Shown here piece by piece: positions 1 through 9,032 of a stretch of DNA of 64,000 nucleotides. This DNA comes from an uncultured Hyphomonas sp. (GTDB lineage Bacteria; Pseudomonadota; Alphaproteobacteria; Caulobacterales; Hyphomonadaceae), in contig NZ_OY787456.1 of assembly GCF_963678875.1 (NCBI RefSeq), forward strand, positions 2,046,001 through 2,110,000. The letters are read 5' to 3'. The position numbers and the translations under genes are program-made. Position 1 is the first letter of the stretch; each line of letters begins with the position of its first letter. The notes beneath the pieces are model-generated. The model did not search any database and had not been told where the DNA came from. It saw only the letters and a list, made by a program, of their open reading frames with translations.

Positions 1-669
1 GGGCTGGTCACCAACCCGATCAACAAAGCCCTTCTCTACGGCGCAGGCTTCAAACATCCCGGCCATACGGAATTCGTTGCCGAGTTGTGCAGGCCGGAAG
101 GCGGCGCGCCCCTGCGCCCGGTGATGATGTTGACCGGCGGCGGCCTGAGGGTCGCCCTCGCAACCATTCATCAGTCCCTTGCCAGCGTGCCGGGCAGTCT
201 GACACAGGAAGGCCTGGTCGAGCTTGGCACCATCGTGCACGCTGCCCTGAAATCTGATTTTGGAATCCCATCCCCACGTATCGCACTTTCAGGCCTCAAT
301 CCTCACGCAGGCGAAGGCGGGGCGCTGGGACGCGAAGAAATCGACATCATCAATCCAGCCGCTGAAACACTCCGTTCTCGGAATATTGACATTTCAGACG
401 CGCGTCCGGGTGACACCGTCTTCGCCGAAGCCCTGTCTGGCACTTTTGATGCCGTGATCGCGATGACGCATGATCAGGGGCTGATCCCGGTAAAGACGCT
501 CGATTTCTGGGGCGGCGTGAACATGACGCTCGGTCTCCCAATCGTCCGCACCAGCCCGGACCATGGCACGGGGTATGACGCCGCTGCCGCAGGCACCGCC
601 CGGCCAGACAGCCTGATCGCCGCGATCCGGTCTGCCGCCATGGTCGCAAGGAACAGACAAGCAAAATGA
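1..669 (+). CDS. pdxA: 4-hydroxythreonine-4-phosphate dehydrogenase, C-terminal part (5' end outside window)
   Basis: The frame is open from base 1, so the N-terminal third is missing and about 222 residues remain. PdxA oxidises 4-phosphohydroxy-threonine with NAD in the DXP-dependent pyridoxal phosphate pathway, in the cytosol. The visible part has the family's three metal-binding histidine contexts: HPGHTEFVAEL near the start, LNPHAGEGG in the middle and MTHDQGLIPVKTL towards the end. The product ends NRQAK. The stop codon overlaps the rsmA start (ATGA), which implies translational coupling; pdxA-rsmA is a common proteobacterial pair. Family assignment is secure; the start cannot be seen. 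Confidence 0.96.
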   Translation, partial: GLVTNPINKALLYGAGFKHPGHTEFVAELCRPEGGAPLRPVMMLTGGGLRVALATIHQSLASVPGSLTQEGLVELGTIVHAALKSDFGIPSPRIALSGLNPHAGEGGALGREEIDIINPAAETLRSRNIDISDARPGDTVFAEALSGTFDAVIAMTHDQGLIPVKTLDFWGGVNMTLGLPIVRTSPDHGTGYDAAAAGTARPDSLIAAIRSAAMVARNRQAK

Positions 670-1502
670 GCGACCAGAACGATCCCGAACTAACCCAGGC
701 TCCAGCGCGCAAGGCGCTTGGCCAGCACTTCCTGTTTGATCCCAGCATACTGCACCGCGCCGCCACAGCGGCTGGCCCGCTGGAAGGCCGTACCGTGATC
801 GAGGTCGGCCCGGGCCCCGGCGGGCTGACGCGTGCCATCCTGAAGGAAGGCGCCGCGAAGCTCATCGCTGTGGAGACCGATCCACGCTTCGCCTCTGCCC
901 TGCAGGAATGGCCTGAAACAAGCGATGGCCGCCTGACCGTCATCGAGAAAGACGCCCGCAAGGTGAAGTGGGAGAAAGTCCTGTCCGAACTCGGCGCAGA
1001 CACGCCGGTCATGATCATCGCCAACCTTCCCTACAATGTCGGCACGATCCTGCTGATCGACTGGCTAAAGGCTGGCGCCTGGCGCGGGGAGATGGCGCTG
1101 ATGTTCCAGAAGGAAGTCGCCGAACGTATCTGCGCCGCTCCTGGAACGGAACATTATGGCCGGCTTGCCGTGCTCGCTCATGCGGTGACCAAGCCGCACA
1201 TCGCCTTCACCCTGCCGCCCGGTGCCTTCAAGCCGCCGCCGAAGGTGGACAGTGCCGTCGCCGTGCTCGAGCCTCTACCTGAAGCCGAGCGCTTCCCCCA
1301 TCTCGACAAGCTGGAGCAGGTCGCCGGGGCGGCATTCGGGCAGCGCAGGAAGATGCTGCGTGCGGCGCTCAAGCCGTTTGCAAAAAAGCACGGCCTGAAA
1401 GCGGACGAGTGGCTGAAGGGTCTCGGTATTGATCCGACAGCCCGCGCAGAGACCCTGACACAGGAAGAATTCCGCCGGATGGCGGCATCCCTCGTCAAAT
1501 AG
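666..1502 (+). CDS. rsmA: 16S rRNA (adenine1518/1519-N6)-dimethyltransferase
   Basis: RsmA (KsgA) dimethylates two adjacent adenines in helix 45 of 16S rRNA late in 30S assembly, using S-adenosylmethionine. The 278-residue product is of usual length. It has ALGQHFLFD near the N-terminus, the SAM-binding VIEVGPGPGGLT, the acidic IAVETD that contacts the ribose, and the catalytic NLPYNVGT. The C-terminal helical domain has the family stretch FGQRRKMLRAALK. The ATG overlaps the pdxA stop by 4 bases, so the two genes form an operon. A shared hairpin terminator follows before the convergent katG. Confidence 0.97.
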   Translation: MSDQNDPELTQAPARKALGQHFLFDPSILHRAATAAGPLEGRTVIEVGPGPGGLTRAILKEGAAKLIAVETDPRFASALQEWPETSDGRLTVIEKDARKVKWEKVLSELGADTPVMIIANLPYNVGTILLIDWLKAGAWRGEMALMFQKEVAERICAAPGTEHYGRLAVLAHAVTKPHIAFTLPPGAFKPPPKVDSAVAVLEPLPEAERFPHLDKLEQVAGAAFGQRRKMLRAALKPFAKKHGLKADEWLKGLGIDPTARAETLTQEEFRRMAASLVK

Positions 1503-1504
1503 AA

Positions 1505-1534
1505 AACGGCGTTCCGGTTTCCCGAAACGCCGTT
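1505..1534. terminator. Bidirectional hairpin between convergent rsmA and katG
   Basis: A perfect 9-bp inverted repeat, AACGGCGTT at 1505-1513 and AACGCCGTT at 1526-1534, extends by three more pairs after one mismatch. It lies 2 bases after the rsmA stop and 22 bases after the katG stop. On the reverse strand the stem runs into a T-rich tail, so termination should be stronger for katG; the forward side has no T-tract. Confidence 0.7.
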
Positions 1535-1556
1535 CCCAATATCGTTCGCTATCGTC

Positions 1557-3728
1557 TTAGATATCGAAGCGGTCTGCGTTCATCACCTTGGTCCAGGCCG
1601 CAACGAAGTCCTTCACGAACTTCTCCTTGTTGTCGTCCTGAGCATAGACTTCGGCGTAAGCCCGCAGGATCGAGCTCGAACCGAAGACCAAGTCGAGGCG
1701 TGTCGCCGTCCACTTGGTCTTGCCGCTCTTGCGGTCACGAACCTCATAGACGCCATCGGTACTGGTCGGGTTCCATGTGTTCGACATGTCCGTCAGATTG
1801 ACAAAGAAGTCCGTTGTCAGAGCACCGACCTTGTCCGTGAACACGCCGTGTGCGGATCCGCCATGGTTCGTGCCGATCACGCGCATGCCGCCGACCAGAA
1901 CAGTCATTTCCGGTGCGGTGAGCCCCAGCAGCTGGGTGTGGTCCAGCATGATCTCTTCCGGTTTTACCGCATAGGCTTCCTTGATCCAGTTGCGGTAGCC
2001 GTCGACGAGCGGTTCCATCGTCTCGAAGGATTCCGCATCCGTCATCTCGTCGGTCGCATCGCCACGCCCCGGCGAGAATGGTACGGTGACATTGTACCCG
2101 GCCGCCTTGGCTGCCTGTTCCACGCCCACATTACCTGCGAGAACGATGACGTCAGCCACGCTGGCGCCGCTTGCACTCGCAATCGGCTCAAGCACACTCA
2201 GCACCTTTTTGAGACGCGCAGGCTCATTGCCTGCCCAGTCTTTCTGCGGGGCCAGGCGGATACGGGCACCATTCGCACCGCCGCGCATGTCAGAGCCGCG
2301 ATAGGTGCGGGCGCTGTCCCAGGCGGTCGAAACCATGTCACCGATGCTCAGACCGCTGTCAGCGATCTTCTTTTTCACAGCGTTGACATCATAGCCGGTC
2401 GAGCCAGCCGGGACCGGATCCTGCCAGACCAGGTCTTCCTCCGGCACCCACGGGCCGACGTAACGGACTTTCGGACCCATGTCGCGGTGAGTCAGTTTGA
2501 ACCAGGCCCGGGCAAACGTTTCCGAGAAGTACTGGTGATCTGCCCGGAACTTTTCCATGTAGCCACGGTAGATCGGATCCACCTTCATGGCCATGTCGGC
2601 ATCGGTCATCATTGGCATGGTACGGATCGATGCGTCTTCGACATCGGCCGGCATGTCCTCTTCCTTGATATCGACCGGCTTCCACTGCCAGGCACCCGCC
2701 GGGCTCTTGGTGGTTTCCCACTCATGGTCCAGCAGCATCTCGAAATAGCCGCCGTCCCACTTCGTCGGATCGCTCGTCCACGCACCTTCCGGACCACCCG
2801 TCAGCGTGTCGCGGCCAAAGCCCTTGCCTTTCGGGTTCAGCCAGCCGAGGCCCATGGCTTCGATGGCGCCGCCTTCGGGTTCGGGCGACAGCTTTGAGGC
2901 ATCCGCATTGCCGTGCGCCTTGCCCACCGTATGTCCGCCGGCGGTGAGCGCAGCGGTCTCTTCGTCGTTCATGGCCATGCGCTTGAAGGTCTCACGCACG
3001 TCGACCGCAGTCTTCGCCGGGTCCGGCTTCCCGTTCACGCCTTCCGGGTTCACGTAGATCAGGCCCATGACCACGGCAGACAGCGGGTTCTCGAGCGAGC
3101 CGCGATCATCCTTGTCCGGATAGCGATGCGCGTCATCGGTCAGCCACTCTTTCTCGGAGCCCCAATAGGTGTCCTTCTCAGGATGCCAGATGTCTTCACG
3201 GCCAAAGCCGAAGCCGAATGTCTTCAGTCCGGCCACTTCATAGGCGGCGTTGCCCGCGAGCAGGATCAGGTCAGCCCAGCTGATCTTGTTGCCGTACTTC
3301 TTCTTGAGCGGCCACAGCAGGCGGCGGGCCTTGTCGAGGTTGGCATTGTCAGGCCAGGAATTCAGGGGTGCGAAACGGATATTGCCTGCACCGCCGCCGC
3401 CGCGGCCGTCAGCGAGGCGATAAGAGCCTGCGGAGTGCCAGGCGAGACGGATGAACAACCCGACATAGCTGCCCCAATCTGCGGGCCACCAATCCTGGCT
3501 GTCTGTGACGAGCGCGTGGATATCTTTCTGCAGCTGATCGAAGTCCAGCTTCTTCACTTCATCGCGATAGCTGAAGTCCTTGCCGTAGGGCTGAACCTTC
3601 GTGTCGTGCTGGTGCAGAATGTCGAAATTGAGGGCCTGCGGCCACCACGCCAGAACCGACGTTTCCGTCGTGGTCAGGCTACCATGCATTACCGGGCACT
3701 TGCCGCCGCCCATGTCATTGCCATCCAT
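1557..3728 (-). CDS. katG: Catalase-peroxidase (hydroperoxidase I)
   Basis: KatG is a haem enzyme that breaks down hydrogen peroxide and peroxidises small donors. The 723-residue product is full length with the usual duplicated peroxidase domains. The active-site motif RLAWHSAG gives Arg94, Trp97 and His98. The Trp-Tyr-Met adduct is predicted from Trp97, Tyr225 (MGLIYVNPEG) and Met251 (MAMNDEETAAL), and the proximal haem ligand is His266 (TAGGHTVG). An AGGGAG Shine-Dalgarno sequence precedes the ATG. A palindrome matching the OxyR half-site pattern lies about 165 bp upstream, so peroxide induction is likely. It shares a strand with hppA but is separated from it by a terminator. Confidence 0.97.
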   Translation of the reverse strand: MDGNDMGGGKCPVMHGSLTTTETSVLAWWPQALNFDILHQHDTKVQPYGKDFSYRDEVKKLDFDQLQKDIHALVTDSQDWWPADWGSYVGLFIRLAWHSAGSYRLADGRGGGGAGNIRFAPLNSWPDNANLDKARRLLWPLKKKYGNKISWADLILLAGNAAYEVAGLKTFGFGFGREDIWHPEKDTYWGSEKEWLTDDAHRYPDKDDRGSLENPLSAVVMGLIYVNPEGVNGKPDPAKTAVDVRETFKRMAMNDEETAALTAGGHTVGKAHGNADASKLSPEPEGGAIEAMGLGWLNPKGKGFGRDTLTGGPEGAWTSDPTKWDGGYFEMLLDHEWETTKSPAGAWQWKPVDIKEEDMPADVEDASIRTMPMMTDADMAMKVDPIYRGYMEKFRADHQYFSETFARAWFKLTHRDMGPKVRYVGPWVPEEDLVWQDPVPAGSTGYDVNAVKKKIADSGLSIGDMVSTAWDSARTYRGSDMRGGANGARIRLAPQKDWAGNEPARLKKVLSVLEPIASASGASVADVIVLAGNVGVEQAAKAAGYNVTVPFSPGRGDATDEMTDAESFETMEPLVDGYRNWIKEAYAVKPEEIMLDHTQLLGLTAPEMTVLVGGMRVIGTNHGGSAHGVFTDKVGALTTDFFVNLTDMSNTWNPTSTDGVYEVRDRKSGKTKWTATRLDLVFGSSSILRAYAEVYAQDDNKEKFVKDFVAAWTKVMNADRFDI

Positions 3729-3889
3729 TGTCTTCTCCCTTTTTGCTCAAGCGCTTTGTCAAATCCGAAACATGACGTGCCAGGCACGCCGCAAATCACT
3801 GAACGATGCCTCCCCAATGCGAAGGCCATCGCGCAAGGTAACCTTACGCCTGTTGGACGAATAGGACCAATTGATTGCTTGAGGGCTTG

Positions 3890-3908
3890 CTATAGTTTTT
3901 GACTATAG
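3890..3908 (-). promoter_or_regulatory. OxyR-like palindrome upstream of katG
   Basis: CTATAGT and ACTATAG form a perfect 7-bp inverted repeat around a 5-base centre. Within it, ATAG at 3892-3895 and CTAT at 3903-3906 are 7 bases apart, the ATAG-N7-CTAT arrangement of one OxyR dimer half-site. It lies in the gap between hppA and katG, 162 bp before the katG start. That OxyR is the regulator is inference from the motif and the target gene. Confidence 0.55.
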
Positions 3909-3920
3909 TTTGTTTTTACC

Positions 3921-3959
3921 AACAAAAACAAAGGCCCCGGAGCATCTGCCCCGGGGCCT
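3921..3959 (-). terminator. Rho-independent terminator of hppA
   Basis: A 9-bp GC-rich stem, AGGCCCCGG at 3932-3940 and CCGGGGCCT at 3951-3959, has a 10-base loop. It starts 21 bases past the hppA stop on the reverse strand and is followed there by a run rich in T (complement of AACAAAAACAAA). It separates hppA from the katG promoter. Confidence 0.85.
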
Positions 3960-3980
3960 CATAAGAAAAATTCATTTTGC

Positions 3981-6134
3981 CTACATGCTTGCGAGAACCG
4001 CCAGCAGCAACAGGGCCACGATATTCGTGATCTTGATCATCGGGTTCACAGCCGGACCGGCGGTGTCCTTGTAGGGATCACCCACCGTGTCGCCTGTCAC
4101 AGCGGCCTTGTGGGCTTCAGAGCCCTTGCCGCCATGATTGCCGTCCTCGATGTATTTCTTGGCATTGTCCCATGCACCACCGCCCGAGGTCATCGAGATG
4201 GCGACGAACAGGCCGGTCACGATCACACCCAGCAGCATGGCACCGACAGCTGCGAACGCAGCGCCCTTGCCCGCAATGGCGAAGATCACACCGAACAGCA
4301 CCACCGGCGACAGCACCGGCAGGAGCGACGGCACGATCATTTCCTTGATCGCGGCCTGCGTCAGCAGGTCGACGGCGCGGCCATAATCCGGCTTCACCTC
4401 GCCTTTCATGATGCCCGGCATTTCACGGAACTGGCGGCGGACTTCCTCCACCACTGCCTGTGCGGCCCGGCCCACAGCCATCATCGACATGCCGCCGAAG
4501 AGGAATGGCAGGAGACCACCAAACAGGAGGCCGACCACAACGTATGGGTTCGCGATCGAGAAATCGACCGACACGCCATAGAAGAATGATCCTTCGGCAG
4601 CGCGCGCCGAGAAGTATTTCAGGTCTTCCGAATAGGCCGCGAACAGGACCAGCGCACCAAGGCCAGCCGATCCGATGGCATATCCCTTGGTCACAGCCTT
4701 GGTCGTGTTGCCGACCGCATCAAGGGCATCCGTCGTGTCGCGCACTTCCGAAGGAAGCTCCGACATCTCAGCGATACCACCCGCATTATCCGTCACCGGA
4801 CCAAATGCGTCGAGCGCCACGATCATGCCTGCCAGGGCCAGCATGGTCGTCGTTGCGATGGCAACGCCGTAAAGGCCCGCGAGGTTGTAGGTGGCAATGA
4901 TGCCCGCAATGATCGTCAGAGCAGGCAGCGCCGTCGACTCGAGCGACACGGCGAGGCCCTGAATCACGTTCGTGCCATGGCCGGATTCCGAAGCCTTCGC
5001 CACGGACCGCACCGGACGGTACTTCGTCTCGGTGTAGTAAGCGGTGATGACCACAATCAGGCCGGTAACAGCCAGACCCAGCAGGCCGCAAAGGAACAGG
5101 TCCATCCCGGTGATCTCACCGGAAAGACCGAGCGCCGCGGCTGCGCCGTCAAGCGTACCAAAACCGGCAGGCAGTACCTGGCTGATCACCAGTGCCAATG
5201 CACCGATCGACAGGACACCCGTGACGATCAGGCCCTTGTAGAGCGCGCCCATCACGTCGGTCTTGCCGGGGCCGAGATTGACGAAATAAGTGCCGACGAT
5301 CGAAGTGATGATGCACACGCCGCCAATGGCGAGCGGGAGCAGCATCAGGTCGCCCAGATAGCTGGCATCCGAGAAATAGATCGCGCCGAGGACCATGGTT
5401 GCGACCAGCGTCACCGCATACGTCTCGAACAGGTCAGCGGCCATGCCGGCACAGTCGCCGACATTGTCGCCGACATTGTCAGCGATGGTCGCAGCGTTGC
5501 GCGGGTCATCTTCCGGAATACCGGCTTCGACCTTGCCGACCATGTCGCCGCCGACGTCCGCACCCTTGGTGAAGATACCGCCGCCGAGACGGGCGAAGAT
5601 CGAGATCAGGGAGGCGCCAAAACCAAGAGCGACGAGAGAATCGATGATTTCCCGCTTCTGTTCTTCTTCTGTCAGGCTGAGGCCCATGACCATGGTCAGG
5701 AAGCCATAATAGAGAACGATACCGAGCAGCGCGAGACCGACCACGAGCATGCCGGTAACGGCACCCGACTTGAAGGCCATCTTGAGTCCGGCATTAAGAC
5801 CGGATTTTGCGGCTTCCGTTGTGCGCACGTTGGCCTGCACCGACACCTTCATGCCGATGAAACCTGCGGCACCTGACAGGACAGCGCCGACGATGAAGCC
5901 GAGTGGCTGCTGCCAGCTCTGGAATGCCAGTCCCAACAGGACGACAACCACAACACCAACAATTGCGATGGTGCGATACTGGCGGCCCAGATAGGCGTTC
6001 GCGCCTTCCTGGATAGCCGCAGCGATTTCGCGCATTCGCGCGTCACCCGCGGGGGCGGACTGGATCGAACGGGCCTGAATGAACCCGTACAAAACCGAGA
6101 TTACGCCCGCTGCGAGAGCGAGATAATACCACAT
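3981..6134 (-). CDS. hppA: K+-independent membrane-bound proton-translocating pyrophosphatase
   Basis: This inner-membrane pump hydrolyses pyrophosphate and moves protons across the membrane. The 717-residue product has about 16 hydrophobic segments. The substrate-binding loop around residues 191-203 reads GADVGGDMVGKVE, and is followed by DNVGDNVGDCAGMAADLFE at about 219-237. GNTTKAVTKG puts Lys479 and Thr482 at the two positions that, in this family, mark the K+-independent subclass. It stands as a single unit with its own terminator, and AAGGAAACAAGGTTC precedes the ATG. An AACCGG/CCGGTT hairpin at 6164-6181 lies just upstream and may end thiL transcription. Confidence 0.97.
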   Translation of the reverse strand: MWYYLALAAGVISVLYGFIQARSIQSAPAGDARMREIAAAIQEGANAYLGRQYRTIAIVGVVVVVLLGLAFQSWQQPLGFIVGAVLSGAAGFIGMKVSVQANVRTTEAAKSGLNAGLKMAFKSGAVTGMLVVGLALLGIVLYYGFLTMVMGLSLTEEEQKREIIDSLVALGFGASLISIFARLGGGIFTKGADVGGDMVGKVEAGIPEDDPRNAATIADNVGDNVGDCAGMAADLFETYAVTLVATMVLGAIYFSDASYLGDLMLLPLAIGGVCIITSIVGTYFVNLGPGKTDVMGALYKGLIVTGVLSIGALALVISQVLPAGFGTLDGAAAALGLSGEITGMDLFLCGLLGLAVTGLIVVITAYYTETKYRPVRSVAKASESGHGTNVIQGLAVSLESTALPALTIIAGIIATYNLAGLYGVAIATTTMLALAGMIVALDAFGPVTDNAGGIAEMSELPSEVRDTTDALDAVGNTTKAVTKGYAIGSAGLGALVLFAAYSEDLKYFSARAAEGSFFYGVSVDFSIANPYVVVGLLFGGLLPFLFGGMSMMAVGRAAQAVVEEVRRQFREMPGIMKGEVKPDYGRAVDLLTQAAIKEMIVPSLLPVLSPVVLFGVIFAIAGKGAAFAAVGAMLLGVIVTGLFVAISMTSGGGAWDNAKKYIEDGNHGGKGSEAHKAAVTGDTVGDPYKDTAGPAVNPMIKITNIVALLLLAVLASM

Positions 6135-6278
6135 GAACCTTGTTTCCTTCCCTAGCCAAAACGAACCGGTTTTGCCCGGTTTCTTCCTGAGCTTTCTTTA
6201 TTATGGGTACTTTGCTGCCACCCCCTGACGTTACGTGCAAGATGCCTCACGTTTCGAGCGAGTCAGACAAAGTCCAAT

Positions 6279-7214
6279 TCAGCCATGCTCGAAGCCGAGA
6301 GTTTCCGGTAGGTTAACGACAACATCGTCCCTGATCACCGTCAGACCGCTTCCAGACGCGAATTGACCGATACGCGTGGCCTGAAACGCCTTTTCTGCCG
6401 CGTAAGAGAGAATCTGATGAGACGCCGCGTCAGGCGCCGCAAACAGGACCTGATAGTCATCGCCCCAGGACGCGAGCGCCAAACACTCTTCCAGGCTTGA
6501 GACTTCACCGGCAAAGGGCACAGCATCCAGATCGATCCTAACAGACAAGCCTGAAGCCTCTGCAAGCATACGGGCGTCGCCTAATAGTCCGTCGGAGACA
6601 TCCATTGATCCGGTTGCGCAGGCACGAAGCAGCTCCGTGATCTCAATCGGCGCCAGTGAAGGCTCCCGGTAAACAGCGATATGAGGTTCGTCGAGGCGGC
6701 CTTCCCGAAGCGCCCGGTAGCCGAGACATGCCGCCCCGATCTGACCAGTCACCCAGAGCGCATCCCCGGCCGCTGCTCCGCTGCGCCGGATCGGGCCGTC
6801 CGGCCCACACTGGCCGGTCAGCGTCAGAGACAGGAACAGGCCCTGCGGGCTGACCGTCGTGTCGCCCCCAACAAGCCTGGCGCCCCAGCCGGCCAGTTCC
6901 TCGCCCAGCGCCGCTGCGAAGCGGGCGAGCTCCTCCTCCGGCCGACTATCCGGCCAGCCCAGCGTCAGCAAAGCCTCCAGCGGCCGTCCACCCTTGGCCA
7001 GCACGTCCGACACATTCGTCCGGACCAGTTTCCGGGCAACCGTCTCGATTGGGTCATCGGGAAGGAAATGCACCTCCTCAACGAGGGCATCGACCGTAGC
7101 GATCACCGGGCCTCCAGCGACAGAAAGTTCCGCCACATCGTCCCGCAACGCACCGGCCCCCGGCGACGACGCCAGAGGCTTGAAATATTTGGAGATCCAG
7201 TCGCGTTCGCCCAC
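6279..7214 (-). CDS. thiL: Thiamine-monophosphate kinase
   Basis: ThiL phosphorylates thiamine monophosphate to the active diphosphate using ATP. The 311-residue product has the PurM/HypE-like fold motifs in order: LRDDVAEL, TVDALVEEVHF, RTNVSDVLAKGG, VGGDTTVS, SMDVSDGLLGD and WGDDYQVLF. The acidic metal and nucleotide residues are retained. The start is GTG, two bases after the stop of the upstream amidohydrolase, so the two are translated together. No nusB or rib genes adjoin it, unlike many bacterial thiL loci. Confidence 0.93.
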   Translation of the reverse strand: MGERDWISKYFKPLASSPGAGALRDDVAELSVAGGPVIATVDALVEEVHFLPDDPIETVARKLVRTNVSDVLAKGGRPLEALLTLGWPDSRPEEELARFAAALGEELAGWGARLVGGDTTVSPQGLFLSLTLTGQCGPDGPIRRSGAAAGDALWVTGQIGAACLGYRALREGRLDEPHIAVYREPSLAPIEITELLRACATGSMDVSDGLLGDARMLAEASGLSVRIDLDAVPFAGEVSSLEECLALASWGDDYQVLFAAPDAASHQILSYAAEKAFQATRIGQFASGSGLTVIRDDVVVNLPETLGFEHG

Positions 7215-7216
7215 GC

Positions 7217-8968
7217 CTATTCAGCCGCCTGTTCTGACAGGGGCCGTTTCACGCCATCCAGCAGCACGCCCCAAACCGGGATGGATTCCCAATCTGCCCC
7301 CGGCGTGTCCAGAGGGTTTGCCCCGAGAATGGTGAAATCTGCGCGCTTGCCGGGTTCGATCGATCCGATTTCAGCCTCCAGGCCAAGCACGCGCGCTGCG
7401 TCGAGCGTGATCGCCTCGAGCGCCTCATGCGCACTGAGCGCCATTTCCGTCTCATAGACGCTGCCTTCGCGGGTCGCCCGGGTCATGTGCACGCCGGCGG
7501 CTCGCAGAGGGTAAGGCGGCGCCAGCGGCGCATCGCTGTGTACCGCCACAGGCACACCTGCGGCCGTCAGCGCGCCCAGCGGCGATATCCATTGTGCACG
7601 GACATCGCCGAGAGGACCGGCATACTCATTGGCCATGTAGAATACATAGTGGCTGGCAGCGGAGAGCTGCGCTTTCAGGCGCCCGGCCGTTTCCGCCTGC
7701 TCCGGCGAGAACAGGCCGCCATGCTCGATAACGAAACTGTTGCCGGGACCGTCATCACCTTCTCGAAGCGTCTCCAGCGCCGCGAGCGTAGCCCCCTGCG
7801 CCGCATCGCCATTGGAATGGATATTCACGCCCAGACCGGCATCCCAATAGGGCTGGATCGCCGATACGATCCCATCGGGGCCCGCCACCCACAGGCCTTC
7901 TGATCCCTTCGATTGTCCAGACAGGTAGCCCGGTGGAGACAAGCGCATGGTCTGACTATAGAAGGCGCCGTCAGTGAAAAACTTCACACGCGGCAGGACT
8001 GGCGCCGGCGTCTGGTGAACGCCGCTGACCATGTCGAGGACGGCCTGAACCTTTCCGTCTCCGAAGGTTCGTTCCAGCGAACGATATTCCGGCACCAGGT
8101 AGAGATGATATCCTGCCGCCTGTGCGCTGCTCCAGTTGGAACGGATATTCGCGTCCTCCATTTCCCAGCCGAACAGGCCGTAGGCCATCTCGGCGGTTGT
8201 CGTGACGCCCGCCTGACGCAGCATGGAAGAGAAGCCGTGAAAGCCCGCCGTGACATTCTCCGGCGCAAGGATCACGCCTGCGTACGCCTGGATGACCAGC
8301 AGCGCCGCGTCCTCATAGATGCGCCCAGTCAGCTCACCATTTTCATCCAGGTCGACGCCATGGAACGACTGCGCCAGCGCGGGCGTAAAGCCGGCCGCTT
8401 CAATTGCCGCGCTGTTCAGATAGAAATCGTGTGAGGAGTAATGCCAGACGATCAGCGGCTGGTCGGGCGCAATCGCATCGAGATCCGTTCGCGTCAGGTC
8501 ACCATGCACGAGATTGTGGTAGCCATAGGCCACCACCGTTGCCTCGGGCTCTGCGTCTGCCACGATATCGGACAAGGCGCTCAGGAACGCATCCCGGTTC
8601 GGCAAACCGGCTTTCATCCCGTGAGGTGTGGCCATCGGCCAGGGCGGCGTAATCGGCAGATTATACTGCAGCGCACCCAGCACGACATGCACATGCGGGT
8701 CGATCAGGCCCGGCACGATGACGTCATCAGTAAACTCCGGGTCGACGGTCGCCGATGGCATCGCAGCCGTCAGGTCATCAAGCGTTCCTGTGGAGATGAT
8801 CCTGTCGCCGGATACGGCGACGGCTTCGGCAATGTCACCCTCACGCGCCATGGTGACGACAGCGCGCGCCGGATAGATCACGACACCTTCACCTGCCGCC
8901 AGCTCCGCCGGTGATGGCGCCGCACATGCTGCGACCACAATCGCCGCTGCAAGCATCATTCGTTTCAT
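7217..8968 (-). CDS. Amidohydrolase family 3 lipoprotein (YtcJ-like)
   Basis: The product is a 583-residue metal-dependent hydrolase of the amidohydrolase superfamily. The N-terminus MKRMMLAAAIVVAAC has a lipobox with Cys15, so it is probably exported and lipid-anchored. The metal motif DPHVHVVLG follows the short beta-sandwich segment VIVPGLI. Later come NIHSNGDAAQ and the aspartate site AVHSDAPLAPPYPL, and the C-terminus has the family ending GSIEPGKRADFTILGANPL. The frame opens further upstream, but this ATG has a strong GGAGGAGGG ribosome site and avoids overlapping accA. The substrate is not predictable. It precedes thiL by 2 bases. Confidence 0.88.
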   Translation of the reverse strand: MKRMMLAAAIVVAACAAPSPAELAAGEGVVIYPARAVVTMAREGDIAEAVAVSGDRIISTGTLDDLTAAMPSATVDPEFTDDVIVPGLIDPHVHVVLGALQYNLPITPPWPMATPHGMKAGLPNRDAFLSALSDIVADAEPEATVVAYGYHNLVHGDLTRTDLDAIAPDQPLIVWHYSSHDFYLNSAAIEAAGFTPALAQSFHGVDLDENGELTGRIYEDAALLVIQAYAGVILAPENVTAGFHGFSSMLRQAGVTTTAEMAYGLFGWEMEDANIRSNWSSAQAAGYHLYLVPEYRSLERTFGDGKVQAVLDMVSGVHQTPAPVLPRVKFFTDGAFYSQTMRLSPPGYLSGQSKGSEGLWVAGPDGIVSAIQPYWDAGLGVNIHSNGDAAQGATLAALETLREGDDGPGNSFVIEHGGLFSPEQAETAGRLKAQLSAASHYVFYMANEYAGPLGDVRAQWISPLGALTAAGVPVAVHSDAPLAPPYPLRAAGVHMTRATREGSVYETEMALSAHEALEAITLDAARVLGLEAEIGSIEPGKRADFTILGANPLDTPGADWESIPVWGVLLDGVKRPLSEQAAE

Positions 8969-9032
8969 GGGGCCCTCCTCCCAGTCTTTTGGAAGGGAGC
9001 GTGGCGCGCCCGGTGGCGCAATGCAAGCGCGA

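Noticed and set aside
1848..2897. 349-codon forward frame inside katG
   Set aside because: It is antisense to conserved katG coding sequence and has no ribosome site or protein family signature.
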